Program-made: the position numbers and the translations under genes
Source of the DNA: Pseudomonas benzenivorans
Lineage (GTDB): Bacteria; Pseudomonadota; Gammaproteobacteria; Pseudomonadales; Pseudomonadaceae
NCBI RefSeq assembly: GCF_024397895.1
Contig: NZ_CP073346.1
Span: 1,178,001-1,242,000 of the forward strand
DNA: 64,000 nt
Direction of reading: 5' to 3'
Notes under the pieces: model-generated
Told to the model about the DNA's origin: nothing
What the model saw: only the letters and a program-made list of their open reading frames with translations
The model's database searches: none
Shown: one piece after another, positions 28,180 through 37,307 of the stretch
How positions within the stretch are numbered: position 1 is the first letter of the stretch
Layout: each line of letters begins with the position of its first letter

Positions 28180-31100
28180 TCAGCGGGCCGTGGGCTTGAC
28201 CCTGAACCAGGCGGCGTAGAGCGCCGGCAGGAACAACAGGGTGAGCGCCGTGGCGATGATCAGGCCGCCCATGATGGCCACCGCCATCGGCCCGAAGAAC
28301 ACGCTGCGCGACAGCGGGATCATCGCCAGCACCGCGGCCAGGGCGGTCAGCACTATGGGGCGGAAGCGCCGCACCGTGGCTTCGATGATGGCCTGCCAGC
28401 GGTCCAGGCCGGCGGCGATGTCCTGCTCGATCTGATCGACCAGGATCACCGAGTTGCGCATGATCATCCCGGACAGGGCGATGGTGCCGAGCATGGCGAC
28501 GAAGCCGAAGGGCTGGCGGAAGATCAGCAGGAACAGGGTCACGCCGATCAGCCCCAGCGGCGCGGTGAGGAACACCATGGCCGAGCGCGAGAAGCTCTTG
28601 AGCTGCAGCATCAGCAGGGTCAGCACCACCACGATGAACAGCGGCACGCCGGCGTTCACCGACTGCTGCCCGCGCGCCGAGTCCTCCACGGTGCCGCCGA
28701 CGTCCAGCAGGTAGCCGTCCGGCAGGGCGGCGCGGATCGGTTCCAGGGTCGGCAGTATCTGTTTGACCAGGCTGACCGGCTGCTGCTGGCCATAGATGTC
28801 GGCGCGCACGGTGACGGTCGGCAGGCGGTTGCGGTGCCAGATCACCCCCTCCTCGAAGCCGTACTCGAGCACCGCGATCTGCGCCAGGGGCACCCGCTTG
28901 CCGCTGTCGGTGGGCACCGCCAGGCTCGGCAACAGGCCCAGTTGCTGGCGCTCGCCGGGGGTGCCGCGCAGGAGGATCTCGATCAGCTCATTGCCTTCGC
29001 GGTAGTGGCTGACCGGCGTGCCGGTCAGCGAACTCTGCAGGAAGCGCGACAGGTCGGCGCTGCTCACGCCCAGGGCGCGGGCACGCTCCTGGTCGATGTT
29101 CAGACGCACCACCTTGCTCGGTTCTTCCCAGTCCAGGTGCACGTTGACCACATGGGGGTTCTGGCGGACCTTCTCGGATACCTCACGGGCCAGGGCGCGA
29201 ACCTCGTCGATATGCTCGCCGGACACGCGGAACTGCACCGGATAGCCGACCGGCGGGCCGTTCTCCAGGCGCGAGATGCGCGTGCGCAGGGTCGGGAACT
29301 CCTGGTTCAGGGTGTCGATCAGCCAGCTGCGCAGCTTCTCCCGCTCCTCGATGCTCTTGGCCAGGACCACGAACTGGGCGAAGCTGGCCGCCGGCAGTTG
29401 CTGGTCCAGCGGCAGGTAGAAGCGTGGCGAGCCGGTGCCGACGTAGGCGACGTAGTTGTCGATGCCCTCATGCCCGCGCAGCAGCTCCTCCAGGCGCTTG
29501 ACCTGGGCCTCGGTGCTGCTCAGCGAGGCGCCCTCGCCGAGCTTGAGGTCGACCATCAGCTCCAGACGCCCGGAGGCCGGGAAGAACTGCTGGGGCACGA
29601 AACGGAACAGCGCGATGGAGGCGACGAACAGCACCAGGGTCAGCACGATCACCGTCTTGCGCCGGCGCACGCACCAGTCCACCACCCGCCGCACGCGCTG
29701 GTAGAACGGCGTGTCGTAGGGATCGTAACCCTGCGCGCTGCCGCCGTGCTTGGCCGCGTGCAGCTTGGCCAGGTCCGGCAGAAGCTTGGCGCCCAGATAG
29801 GGCACGAAGACCACCGCGGCGATCCAGGACACCACCAGGGCGATGGTCACCACCTGGAAGATCGAGCGGGTGTACTCGCCGGTGCCGGATTGCGCGGTGG
29901 CGATCGGCAGGAAGCCGGCGGCGGTGATCAGGGTGCCGGTGAGCATGGGAAAGGCGGTGCTGCTCCAGGCGTAACTGGCCGCCTTGAGGCGGTCGTAGCC
30001 CTGCTCCATCTTGATCGCCATCATCTCCACCGCGATGATCGCGTCGTCCACCAGCAGGCCCAGCGCCAGCACCAGGGCGCCGAGGGAAATCTTGTGCAGG
30101 CCGATGTCCAGGTAATACATGGCGGCGAAAGTCATCGCCAGCACCAGGGGGATCGACAGCGCCACCACCAGGCCGGTGCGCAGGCCCAGGGAGAAGAAGC
30201 TCACCAGCAGGACGATGATCAGCGCCTCGGTAAGCACCTGGACGAACTCGCCCACGCCGGTCTTCACCGCCGCCGGCTGGTCGGACACCTTGCGCAGCTG
30301 CATGCCGGCCGGCAGGGTCTCCTGCAGGCGGGCGAACTCGCCCTCCAGGGCCTCGCCCAGGACCAGGATGTCGCCGCCGCTCTTCATCGACACCGCCAGG
30401 CCGATGGCGTCTTCGCCCATGAAGCGCATGCGCGGCGCCGGCGGATCGTTGAAGCCGCGCTTGACCTCGGCCACATCGCCGATTCGGAAGGTGCGCTCGG
30501 CCACTCGAATGGGGAAGTCGCGGATCTGCTCGACCGACTCGAAGCGCCCGGTCACCCGCAGCTGCACGCGATCGGAGGCGGTCTCGAAGAAACCCGCCGA
30601 GGCCACCGCGTTCTGTTCATCCAGCGCCTGCTGCACCACGCCCAGGGGCAGGCCGAGGGTGGCCAGCTTGGTGTTGGACAGCTCGATCCAGATCTTCTCG
30701 TCCTGCAGGCCGAGCAGATCCACCTTGCCGACGTCCTTGACCCGCTGCAGCTGCAGCTGGATGCGGTCGGCGTAGTCCTTGAGCACGGCGTAGTCGAAGC
30801 CGGCGCCGGTCAGCGCGTAGATATTGCCGAAGGTGGTGCCGAACTCGTCGTTGAAGAAGGGCCCCTGGATGCCCTGGGGCAGGGTGTGGCGAATGTCGCC
30901 GACCTTCTTGCGCACCTGGTACCAGAGCTCGGGGATGTCCGCCGAATGCATGGAATCGCGGGCGACGAAGGTGACCTGGGACACGCCGGGGCGCGAGAAG
31001 GAGACGATCTTGTCGTACTCGCCGGTCTCCATCAGCTTCTTCTCGATGCGCTCGGTGACCTGACGCGACACCTCCTCGGCCGTGGCCCCCGGCCAGTTGG

Positions 31101-31251
31101 TGCTGACCACCATGGCCTTGAAGGTGAAGGGCGGGTCTTCGCTCTGTCCCAGCTTGGTGTAGGACAGCGCCCCGACCACGGCCAGCAGCAGCATGACGTA
31201 AAGGACGATCTGGCGATTGCGCAGCGCCCAGGCGGACAGGTTGAAATCCAT
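28180..31251 (-). CDS. mexK: RND efflux transporter, MexK
   Basis: A 1023-residue inner-membrane RND pump with the 12-TM, two-periplasmic-loop plan. TM4 has the proton-relay pair in GLLVDDAIIAVEMM; TM10 has RNSVILVDQ with Arg where AcrB has the relay lysine. The gene lies 5 bases after mexJ, and the adjacent TetR gene and rsmJ give the mexL/mexJK-rsmJ order of PAO1 (PA3676-PA3680, from memory); MexK there is 1025 residues. MexJK expels triclosan and, with OprM, erythromycin. No outer-membrane channel is encoded here, as in PAO1. Confidence 0.9.
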   Translation of the reverse strand: MDFNLSAWALRNRQIVLYVMLLLAVVGALSYTKLGQSEDPPFTFKAMVVSTNWPGATAEEVSRQVTERIEKKLMETGEYDKIVSFSRPGVSQVTFVARDSMHSADIPELWYQVRKKVGDIRHTLPQGIQGPFFNDEFGTTFGNIYALTGAGFDYAVLKDYADRIQLQLQRVKDVGKVDLLGLQDEKIWIELSNTKLATLGLPLGVVQQALDEQNAVASAGFFETASDRVQLRVTGRFESVEQIRDFPIRVAERTFRIGDVAEVKRGFNDPPAPRMRFMGEDAIGLAVSMKSGGDILVLGEALEGEFARLQETLPAGMQLRKVSDQPAAVKTGVGEFVQVLTEALIIVLLVSFFSLGLRTGLVVALSIPLVLAMTFAAMYYLDIGLHKISLGALVLALGLLVDDAIIAVEMMAIKMEQGYDRLKAASYAWSSTAFPMLTGTLITAAGFLPIATAQSGTGEYTRSIFQVVTIALVVSWIAAVVFVPYLGAKLLPDLAKLHAAKHGGSAQGYDPYDTPFYQRVRRVVDWCVRRRKTVIVLTLVLFVASIALFRFVPQQFFPASGRLELMVDLKLGEGASLSSTEAQVKRLEELLRGHEGIDNYVAYVGTGSPRFYLPLDQQLPAASFAQFVVLAKSIEEREKLRSWLIDTLNQEFPTLRTRISRLENGPPVGYPVQFRVSGEHIDEVRALAREVSEKVRQNPHVVNVHLDWEEPSKVVRLNIDQERARALGVSSADLSRFLQSSLTGTPVSHYREGNELIEILLRGTPGERQQLGLLPSLAVPTDSGKRVPLAQIAVLEYGFEEGVIWHRNRLPTVTVRADIYGQQQPVSLVKQILPTLEPIRAALPDGYLLDVGGTVEDSARGQQSVNAGVPLFIVVVLTLLMLQLKSFSRSAMVFLTAPLGLIGVTLFLLIFRQPFGFVAMLGTIALSGMIMRNSVILVDQIEQDIAAGLDRWQAIIEATVRRFRPIVLTALAAVLAMIPLSRSVFFGPMAVAIMGGLIIATALTLLFLPALYAAWFRVKPTAR

Positions 31252-31256
31252 CGGGC

Positions 31257-32360
31257 CTACTCCTTAGCCGCCAGCTCGACCAGACGGTTCTCGCGGTCCA
31301 CCGGACGCACCTGCTGCCCCTCGCGCAGCACCTGCACGCCGGCCGCCACCACCCAGTCACTCGGGCTCAGGCCTTCCAGGATCGGCACGCTCTTCTCGCC
31401 GTAGGCACCGATCCGTACCGGCCGGCGCTCGAGGGTGGAGTCCGGCGCAGTGACCACCCAGACGAAGGGCCGGCCCTTCTCGGCGCTCAGTGCCGAGAGC
31501 GGCACCGCCAGCGGCACCTCGCCGTTGTGGGCGATGAAGACTCGGGCGCTCTGCCCCAGCTCGGCCGGCACCTCGCCTTCGCTGAAGGCGACCCGGGCGG
31601 CGAAGGTGCGCGACTGCGGATCGGCCGACGGCGACATCTCGCGGATGCGCCCGGAGAAACGCTGATCCGGTTGCGACCACAGCTCCACCGCGACCTGCTG
31701 CCCCACCTTGAAGCGCTCGAAGGCCTGCTCGGGCAGGCTGATCAGCACCTCGCGCTCGCCGTTGGCGGCCAGGGTGAAGACGCTCTGCCCCGCCGCGACC
31801 ACCTGGCCGACCTCGACCATGCGCCGGGCGATGATGCCGTCCTGGGAAGCGCGCAGCACGGCGTATCCGGCCTGGTTACTGGCGACATCGAACTCGGCCT
31901 TGACCTGCTTGAGCCGCGCCTGACCGGAACGGTAGAGGTTCTCCGCGTTGTCGAACTGCGAGCGGCTGACCAGCTGGCGCGCCAGCAGCTTCTGATAGCG
32001 GTCACGCTCGGCGCGGACCAGGCGCAGATTGGCCTCGGCCGCGGCGACCTGGGCGCGCATCGCCTCCAGCTGCAGGCGCACGTCCTGGGGATCGAGCTCG
32101 GCCAGCGGCTGGTCCTTCTTCACCCGATCGCCGACTTCGACCAGGCGCTTGGTCACCTTGCCGCCGATACGGAACGCCAGCTCCGGTTCCAGGCGCGCGC
32201 GCACCTCCCCCGGATAGCTGTCCATCAGCTCGCCGGCCGGCTGGGGCTGGACCACCAGCGCCGGACGGATGGACTGCGCGACCGGCTCGCCATTGCCGCA
32301 GGCGGCGAGCAGAGCGATTAAACTGGCGGGCACTGTAACGGACAGGACATGACGCAACAT
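31257..32360 (-). CDS. mexJ: RND periplasmic adaptor, MexJ
   Basis: A 367-residue membrane-fusion lipoprotein: signal with lipobox LLAACG (about residues 17-22), lipoyl halves, helical hairpin (about 90-150), beta-barrel and C-terminal domain ending RENRLVELAAKE. The length is the same as PAO1 MexJ (367, from memory). It links MexK to an outer-membrane channel of the OprM/OpmH type. First gene of mexJK, divergent from mexL. Confidence 0.9.
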   Translation of the reverse strand: MLRHVLSVTVPASLIALLAACGNGEPVAQSIRPALVVQPQPAGELMDSYPGEVRARLEPELAFRIGGKVTKRLVEVGDRVKKDQPLAELDPQDVRLQLEAMRAQVAAAEANLRLVRAERDRYQKLLARQLVSRSQFDNAENLYRSGQARLKQVKAEFDVASNQAGYAVLRASQDGIIARRMVEVGQVVAAGQSVFTLAANGEREVLISLPEQAFERFKVGQQVAVELWSQPDQRFSGRIREMSPSADPQSRTFAARVAFSEGEVPAELGQSARVFIAHNGEVPLAVPLSALSAEKGRPFVWVVTAPDSTLERRPVRIGAYGEKSVPILEGLSPSDWVVAAGVQVLREGQQVRPVDRENRLVELAAKE

Positions 32361-32451
32361 GATCGAAGACCTTTCGCCAAGGTTTGGAATATTTGTACTG
32401 CCGGGTATAGTAAAAATAGCAAACTCGCCAGTCCAGTATTAAAAGCAGCCA
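32361..32451. promoter_or_regulatory. mexJK/mexL divergent promoter and probable MexL operator
   Basis: A 91-base AT-rich spacer. On the + strand TTTGGA (32383-32388), 17 bases, TATAGT (32406-32411) is a reasonable mexL promoter. An imperfect palindrome centred near 32403, with outer arms GTTTG (32382-32386) and CAAAC (32420-32424) and inner ATnTTT/AAAnAT, covers it and would suit a TetR dimer regulating both genes. Confidence 0.55.
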
Positions 32452-33090
32452 ATGTCCAAGCAATTGTTACCACCCAGCGGCCCCGGCCGACCGAAAGACC
32501 TCACCAAGCGCCAGGCCATCCTGGATGCGGCGAAGAACCTGTTCCTCCGTAACGGCTACGACGGCAGCAGCATGGACGCCATAGCGGCCGAAGCCGGGGT
32601 GTCCAAGCTGACGGTCTACAGCCACTTCACCGACAAGGAGACGCTGTTTTCCGAGGCGGTAAAGGCCAAGTGCCAGGAACAGCTGCCCGAGCTGCTGTTC
32701 GAGCTGAAGGACGATGCCCCAGTCGAGCGGGTGCTGCTGGATATCGCCCGCGGCTTCCACAGCCTGATCAACAGCCGCGAGTCGATCGAGCTGCACCGGG
32801 TGATGGTCTGCATGGGCACTCAGGACCCCAAGCTGTCGCGGGTCTTCTACGAGGCCGGGCCACAGCGCGTGCTGCAGGAGATGGAGCATCTGCTGCGCCA
32901 GGCCGACCGGGCCGGCAAGCTGCGCATCGACGACCCGCATGAGGCGGCCGACCAGTTCTTCTGCCTGGTCAAGGGCGGCGCCAACTTCCGCCTGCTGATC
33001 GGCTGTGGCGAGCCGCAACACGGCGCGGTCGCCGAGCAGCATGTGGCCAACGTGGTGAAACTGTTCATGCGGGCCTACCGGCCCGACTGA
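32452..33090 (+). CDS. mexL: TetR-family repressor MexL
   Basis: A 212-residue TetR regulator, the same length as PAO1 MexL as I recall it. The HTH is ILDAAKNLFLRNGYDG / SMDAIAAEAGVSKLTVYSHF (about 20-60), with a C-terminal ligand-binding domain. Divergent from mexJK, it should repress that operon and itself. Confidence 0.9.
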   Translation: MSKQLLPPSGPGRPKDLTKRQAILDAAKNLFLRNGYDGSSMDAIAAEAGVSKLTVYSHFTDKETLFSEAVKAKCQEQLPELLFELKDDAPVERVLLDIARGFHSLINSRESIELHRVMVCMGTQDPKLSRVFYEAGPQRVLQEMEHLLRQADRAGKLRIDDPHEAADQFFCLVKGGANFRLLIGCGEPQHGAVAEQHVANVVKLFMRAYRPD

Positions 33091-33873
33091 TCAGGCCTTG
33101 CCCAGGGACTTCTTCGGGTAGATGTCGTAGCGGCTCGACTTGCCCTCCAGGGCGTAACCGGGCTTGGGCCCGTCGATGACCGGCGCCTTGCGCGGGCGCT
33201 TGACCACCACCCGGTGGCTGGCCAGCCCGAGGGCCGCGGCGAGCAACGCCGGCGCATCCAGGTCGTCGCCGACGAAGGGGCGGAACAGGCGCATTTCCTT
33301 CTTCACCAGCGCGCTCTTGTCGCGGTGGGGAAACATCGGGTCGAGGTAGATCACCTGGGGCGCCTCTTCCGCCCAGGCCCCCATCAGCTCGATGGCATTG
33401 CCGGCCAGCAGGCGCATGCGGGCGACGATCGCCCCCACCTCGGCATCGCCGGCGGCGCGCGCCAGGCCATCCTCGAGCAGCGCGGCGATCAACGGCTGGC
33501 GCTCGATCAGGGTCATTTCGCAGCCCAGGCTGGCCAGGACGAACGCATCGCGCCCCAGGCCCGCGGTGGCATCGAGCACCCGCGGGCGCACGCCCGGTTG
33601 CACCCCGACGGCCTTGGCGATCATCTGTCCGCTGCCGCCGCCGAACTGCCGGCGATGGGCCATCGCCCCTTCGACGAAGTCCACCCGCACCGGCCCCGGC
33701 GCCTGGGGCCCCAGTTCGACCAGCTGCAGCCCCGCTTCCCCCAGTTGCAGGGCGAACTGCGCCTCGCCGTCCTGCGGCAAGCCGAGGCGCGCGGCCCAGG
33801 CGGCGGCGGCCTCGGTCAGGTGGGCGGCCAGGGCGTCCATGCGAATGCTGGCGCTGGGCTGTGGATCAGTCAT
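33091..33873 (-). CDS. rsmJ: 16S rRNA (guanine-N2)-methyltransferase RsmJ
   Basis: About 260 residues. SAM-methyltransferase motif I is [17 protein letters not shown], with the following [16 protein letters not shown] and the catalytic [21 protein letters not shown], which is a signature of RsmJ (m2G1516 of 16S rRNA). The C-terminus [13 protein letters not shown] is characteristic. The start could be ATG 33873 or 33891; neither has a clear ribosome-binding site. Convergent with mexL, stops adjacent. Confidence 0.92.
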   Translation of the reverse strand: MTDPQPSASIRMDALAAHLTEAAAAWAARLGLPQDGEAQFALQLGEAGLQLVELGPQAPGPVRVDFVEGAMAHRRQFGGGSGQMIAKAVGVQPGVRPRVLDATAGLGRDAFVLASLGCEMTLIERQPLIAALLEDGLARAAGDAEVGAIVARMRLLAGNAIELMGAWAEEAPQVIYLDPMFPHRDKSALVKKEMRLFRPFVGDDLDAPALLAAALGLASHRVVVKRPRKAPVIDGPKPGYALEGKSSRYDIYPKKSLGKA

Positions 33874-33978
33874 GGGAATCACGCTCGACATCGTTCAATT
33901 TGGCCGCGCGGCGGCCGATAACCGGTTTGGGTCGGCATTCTGCCAGACCCGGCCCCGTCCAGCCGCACCGAGTTGTCG

Positions 33979-34338
33979 ATGATCAACGCCCCCGCCATCT
34001 TTCGCCCCGCCTCCGTCCCCGGCAGCAGTCTGCCCGCGGCGAGCAGTGCGGCGGAAGTACGCGGCTATCTGGACTTTCAGCTGCTCATGAGCCGGATGCT
34101 GTCCGAACAGGCGCCGGCCGGCGCAGAGCCCGCGGAGCCTGCCGCCACGCCGGCCAGCGCCGACCCGGACCAGCGAGCGTTCGTCACCCGCCTGCAGCTC
34201 GAGCTGGGCGAGCATCTGAAAGCCAGCTGGCAATGTGTCGACCGCCTGAGCCTGGCCATGCTGGCCGACGCCTGCGACGCCTGCGCCCGGGTCAGCGCGC
34301 CAGCGGCGACGCTCGCCCTGCCCGCCCCGCAACACTGA
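33979..34338 (+). CDS. hypothetical protein near rsmJ
   Basis: A 119-residue soluble protein starting MINAPAIFRPASV. The middle contains EVRGYLDFQLLMSRMLSEQ and the C-terminal half a predicted helix pair (FVTRLQLELGEHLKASWQ); the linker is Ala/Pro-rich. I do not recognise a family. A TTG two codons upstream is an alternative start. A gene of similar size next to rsmJ in PAO1 (from memory) supports that it is real. Confidence 0.55.
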   Translation: MINAPAIFRPASVPGSSLPAASSAAEVRGYLDFQLLMSRMLSEQAPAGAEPAEPAATPASADPDQRAFVTRLQLELGEHLKASWQCVDRLSLAMLADACDACARVSAPAATLALPAPQH

Positions 34339-34365
34339 CCGCGGCGGCCAGGGCGGCACCGCGGT

Positions 34366-35403
34366 TCAACGGCCCTGCTGCGTGGTCGCGCGAAAGCGTC
34401 CCGGGGCGACGTCGAAGAACTCGCGGAAACAGCGACGGAAGTGGGAAATGCTGACGAAGCCACTGGCCACGGCGATCTCCGCCATGGACTTGTTGGTCTG
34501 CTGCAGCAGCTGGCGCGCGCGGGTCAGGCGCAGCTCCAGGTAATAGCGCGAGGGGGTGGCGTTGACGTGGCGACAGAACAGACGCTCCAGATGACGCCGG
34601 GAGATGCCCACGCACTCGGCGATCTCATCCACCACCAACGGCTCGTCGATATTGTTGTGCATCAGCTCCAGCGCCAGCTTCAGGGTCTGGGGCAGAGTCG
34701 GGTCGTAGTCCACCGATACCACCGATACATCCATCACCTCACGCATCTTGTCGCAGCTGAGCACCTCCTCCACGGCACTGACCAACTGCTCGCCGCCGCT
34801 GCAGCGCACCACCTCGAGCATCATCCCCAGGGAGCTGTTGGCGCCGGCGCAGCTGATGCGCTCGCGATCGACCACGTGGGCATGGCTGGACAACTTCACC
34901 CGCGGGAACAGCTCGGCCATCATAGCCCGGCCATCGGGGTGGAAGGCGCACTCGTAGCCGTTCAGCAGGCCGGCCTCGGCGAGAAAATAGGCGCCGTTCC
35001 ACAGGCCGCCGAGGATGGCGCCGGCCGCCTCCGCCGAGCGCAGCTTGCTGCGCAACAGCGGCTCGCCCTGCAGGCGCACGCGGAATCCGCCGCACACCAC
35101 CAGGACATCCAGCTTCTTTTCCTCCAGCTCGGCCAGGCGGCAGCCGGCCGAGATGGCGATGCCCAGATCGCTGACCACCAGCGCCTCAGTGCCCCCGACC
35201 ACCAGCACCTCGAACAGCGGTGACGAGCTCATCAGGTTGGCGGTGACCAGGGCATCCACCGCACCGGTGAAGGCCATCATCGAGAAGTGTTCCTGCAACA
35301 CGAAGGCGACCCGCCGCGGCGGCAGCGAGGGCCCCGCGCTCACCATCTTGTCGAGGTGAGCCAGGTTCTTGTTTTTCAGCACGCTCTCGAAGGACGATCT
35401 CAT
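34366..35403 (-). CDS. GlxA-type AraC regulator (GATase1-like + AraC HTH)
   Basis: A 345-residue regulator. An N-terminal DJ-1/PfpI (GATase1-like) sensor domain (about 30-200; ending near FHPDGRAMMAELFP) precedes two AraC HTHs (about 235-335; ISRRHLERLF and ASGFVSISHFRRCFREFF). This class includes GbdR, CdhR and ArgR of Pseudomonas, which sense betaine, carnitine and arginine. It is divergent from the NhaC-type antiporter and likely controls it. The effector is unknown. Confidence 0.88.
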   Translation of the reverse strand: MRSSFESVLKNKNLAHLDKMVSAGPSLPPRRVAFVLQEHFSMMAFTGAVDALVTANLMSSSPLFEVLVVGGTEALVVSDLGIAISAGCRLAELEEKKLDVLVVCGGFRVRLQGEPLLRSKLRSAEAAGAILGGLWNGAYFLAEAGLLNGYECAFHPDGRAMMAELFPRVKLSSHAHVVDRERISCAGANSSLGMMLEVVRCSGGEQLVSAVEEVLSCDKMREVMDVSVVSVDYDPTLPQTLKLALELMHNNIDEPLVVDEIAECVGISRRHLERLFCRHVNATPSRYYLELRLTRARQLLQQTNKSMAEIAVASGFVSISHFRRCFREFFDVAPGRFRATTQQGR

Positions 35404-35706
35404 CTGGCAACTCGGTCGGACATGAAGGCCATGGGGTTATTCTACTGATTCCGGCTGGAGGCTCGGCAAGCGCCGCGACCGGGCCACGCCTGCAGCCTCA
35501 TGGCCTGCGGCGCGATGCCCGCTAGCATAGCCTGCCCCCTCGGTCATTCCGCAAAAAATCATCGATGTAAATGACCTGTAACAGCGCGATTACAAGCTGA
35601 TACAGCAGGCGATAAAGCGGTTCACATCGGCTTGCTAGGTTGAATCCTCCAAGAACTACAAAAAAGATCGCCGGCTTCGCAAGGCGATCGCCCCTGGAGG
35701 AAGCAC
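35404..35706. promoter_or_regulatory. divergent promoter region
   Basis: About 300 bases between the GlxA-type regulator and the antiporter. It contains AT-rich patches (GCAAAAAATCATCGATGTAAATGA in two parts, and AAGAACTACAAAAAAGATCG) suitable for promoters. No firm operator can be named. The antiporter GTG is preceded by TGGAGGAAGCAC, a strong ribosome-binding site. Confidence 0.45.
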
Positions 35707-37209
35707 GTGAACCGTAACGACAACAATCGACCGTCTCTCATCCTCGCCCTGATCCCCATCGTCCTGACGCTCGGGGTACTCGGCATCCAGCTCTTCTACT
35801 ACGGCGACTTCACCCCCCACGTTCCCCTGGCCATCGGCCTGGCCATCACCGCGCTGATCGGCTGGTTCCAGGGCTACCGCTGGAAGGACATCGAAGAAGG
35901 CTCGCTGCACGTGGTGTCCATCGGCCTGCAGTCGATCGGCATCCTCATCGTGGTCGGCATGATCATCGGCACCTGGATCGCCAGCGGCACCGTACCGCTG
36001 ATGATCTATGGCGGCCTCAAACTGCTCTCGCCCGAGCTGTTCCTTGCCGTCGCCATGCTGATGTGCGCGGTGGTGTCCGTTTCGCTCGGCACCTCATGGG
36101 GCACGGTGGGCACCGTCGGTCTGGCCTTGATGGGTATTGGCGCAGGTTTCGACGTGCCGATGTACTGGACCGCCGGCGCCGTGGTCTCCGGCGCCTTCTT
36201 CGGCGACAAGATCTCGCCGCTGTCGGACACCACCAACCTGGCTCCGGCCGTTACCGGCGTCAACCTGTTCGACCACATCCGCAACATGCTGCCCACCACC
36301 GTTCCGGCCATGCTCATCGCCCTGGTCATCTACCTGCTGGCGGGCTTCCACCTGATTGGCGGCCAGGACGTCGACGCCAGCAAGATCGACCAGATCACCA
36401 ACGGCATCGCGCAGAACTTCGAGCTGAGTTGGGTGCTGCTGTTGCCCGCCGTGCTGGTCATCGGCCTGGCATTGAAGAAGATGCCGGCATTGCCCTCGCT
36501 GTTCGCCGGCGCAGTCACCGGCGGCATCCTCGCCATGGTCTACCAGGGCGCCAGCCTGCACGAGGTGTTCAGCTTCATGCAGAGCGGCTACAGCATCGAC
36601 ACCGGCATCAAGGCGATCGACAGCCTGCTCAACCGGGGCGGCATCCAGTCCATGGCCTGGGTCATCACCCTGGTGATGATCGCCCTGGCCCTGGGCGGCG
36701 CACTGGAGCGCACCCGCTGCCTGGAGGTGATTGTCGAGGCGGTGCTCAAGCGCACCCGCAGCTTCGGCAGCATGCAGGCCTCGGCCATCGGCACCTCGGT
36801 CGCCACCAATCTGGTCGCCGGCGACCCCTACCTGTCCATCGCCCTGCCCGGACGCATGTACGCCCCGGCCTATCGCGGCAAGGGCTATTCGACCCTCAAC
36901 CTGTCCCGCGCGGTCGAGGAAGGCGGCACCCTGATCTCCCCGCTGGTGCCCTGGAACGCCGGCGGCGCCATCGTCATCGCCTCCCTGGGGCTGACCGTCG
37001 GCGAAGGCAACTTCGAGAACCTGCTGTACATTCCGCTGGCCTTCGCCTGCTGGCTGTCGCCACTGATCGGCATCGCCTACGCCTACCTGGGCTGGTTCTC
37101 GCCCAGGGCCAGCGCCCAGGAGCGCGCCAGTTGGCAGGAGCTGGGTGAAGCGGTGCAGGTCGTCGAGCCGGCCGAACCGGGTTTCCGCACCGTGGCGGCG
37201 GCCGACTGA
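35707..37209 (+). CDS. NhaC-family Na+/H+ (or substrate/cation) antiporter
   Basis: A 500-residue membrane protein with 11-13 TM helices. It resembles NhaC: the segment SLGTSWGTVGTVGLALMGIG, FFGDKISPLSDTTNLAPAV and NLVAGDPYLSIALPGRMY are family hallmarks with charged residues in membrane. The start is GTG 35707, six bases after GGAGG. The NhaC family includes both Na+/H+ antiporters and malate/lactate-type exchangers (MleN); which is meant here is open. The regulator upstream suggests control by a metabolite. Confidence 0.85.
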   Translation: MNRNDNNRPSLILALIPIVLTLGVLGIQLFYYGDFTPHVPLAIGLAITALIGWFQGYRWKDIEEGSLHVVSIGLQSIGILIVVGMIIGTWIASGTVPLMIYGGLKLLSPELFLAVAMLMCAVVSVSLGTSWGTVGTVGLALMGIGAGFDVPMYWTAGAVVSGAFFGDKISPLSDTTNLAPAVTGVNLFDHIRNMLPTTVPAMLIALVIYLLAGFHLIGGQDVDASKIDQITNGIAQNFELSWVLLLPAVLVIGLALKKMPALPSLFAGAVTGGILAMVYQGASLHEVFSFMQSGYSIDTGIKAIDSLLNRGGIQSMAWVITLVMIALALGGALERTRCLEVIVEAVLKRTRSFGSMQASAIGTSVATNLVAGDPYLSIALPGRMYAPAYRGKGYSTLNLSRAVEEGGTLISPLVPWNAGGAIVIASLGLTVGEGNFENLLYIPLAFACWLSPLIGIAYAYLGWFSPRASAQERASWQELGEAVQVVEPAEPGFRTVAAAD

Positions 37210-37248
37210 GCTAACCGGCGGGCCAAGCCCCGCCGCAACCGCCACCCG

Positions 37249-37284
37249 CAGGGCCGGCCGTCATCGACGCCCGGCCCTGTTGCG
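37249..37284. terminator. hairpin between convergent antiporter and kinase genes
   Basis: CAGGGCCGG (37249-37257) pairs with CCGGCCCTG (37271-37279) over a 13-base loop, followed by TTGCGTT. A weak T-tail, but the place between convergent genes fits a terminator. Confidence 0.5.
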
Positions 37285-37307
37285 TTGGCGGCGCCGCACC
37301 CGGGGGG

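Noticed and set aside
28834..31404. Long open frame (about 850 codons) antisense to mexK
   Set aside because: Shadow of the RND gene in GC-rich DNA, no ribosome-binding site and no recognisable fold.
34366..35403. Naming this regulator GbdR, CdhR, SouR or ArgR
   Set aside because: The domain plan fits all of them and the neighbouring NhaC-type antiporter fits none of their known loci; only the family is supportable.
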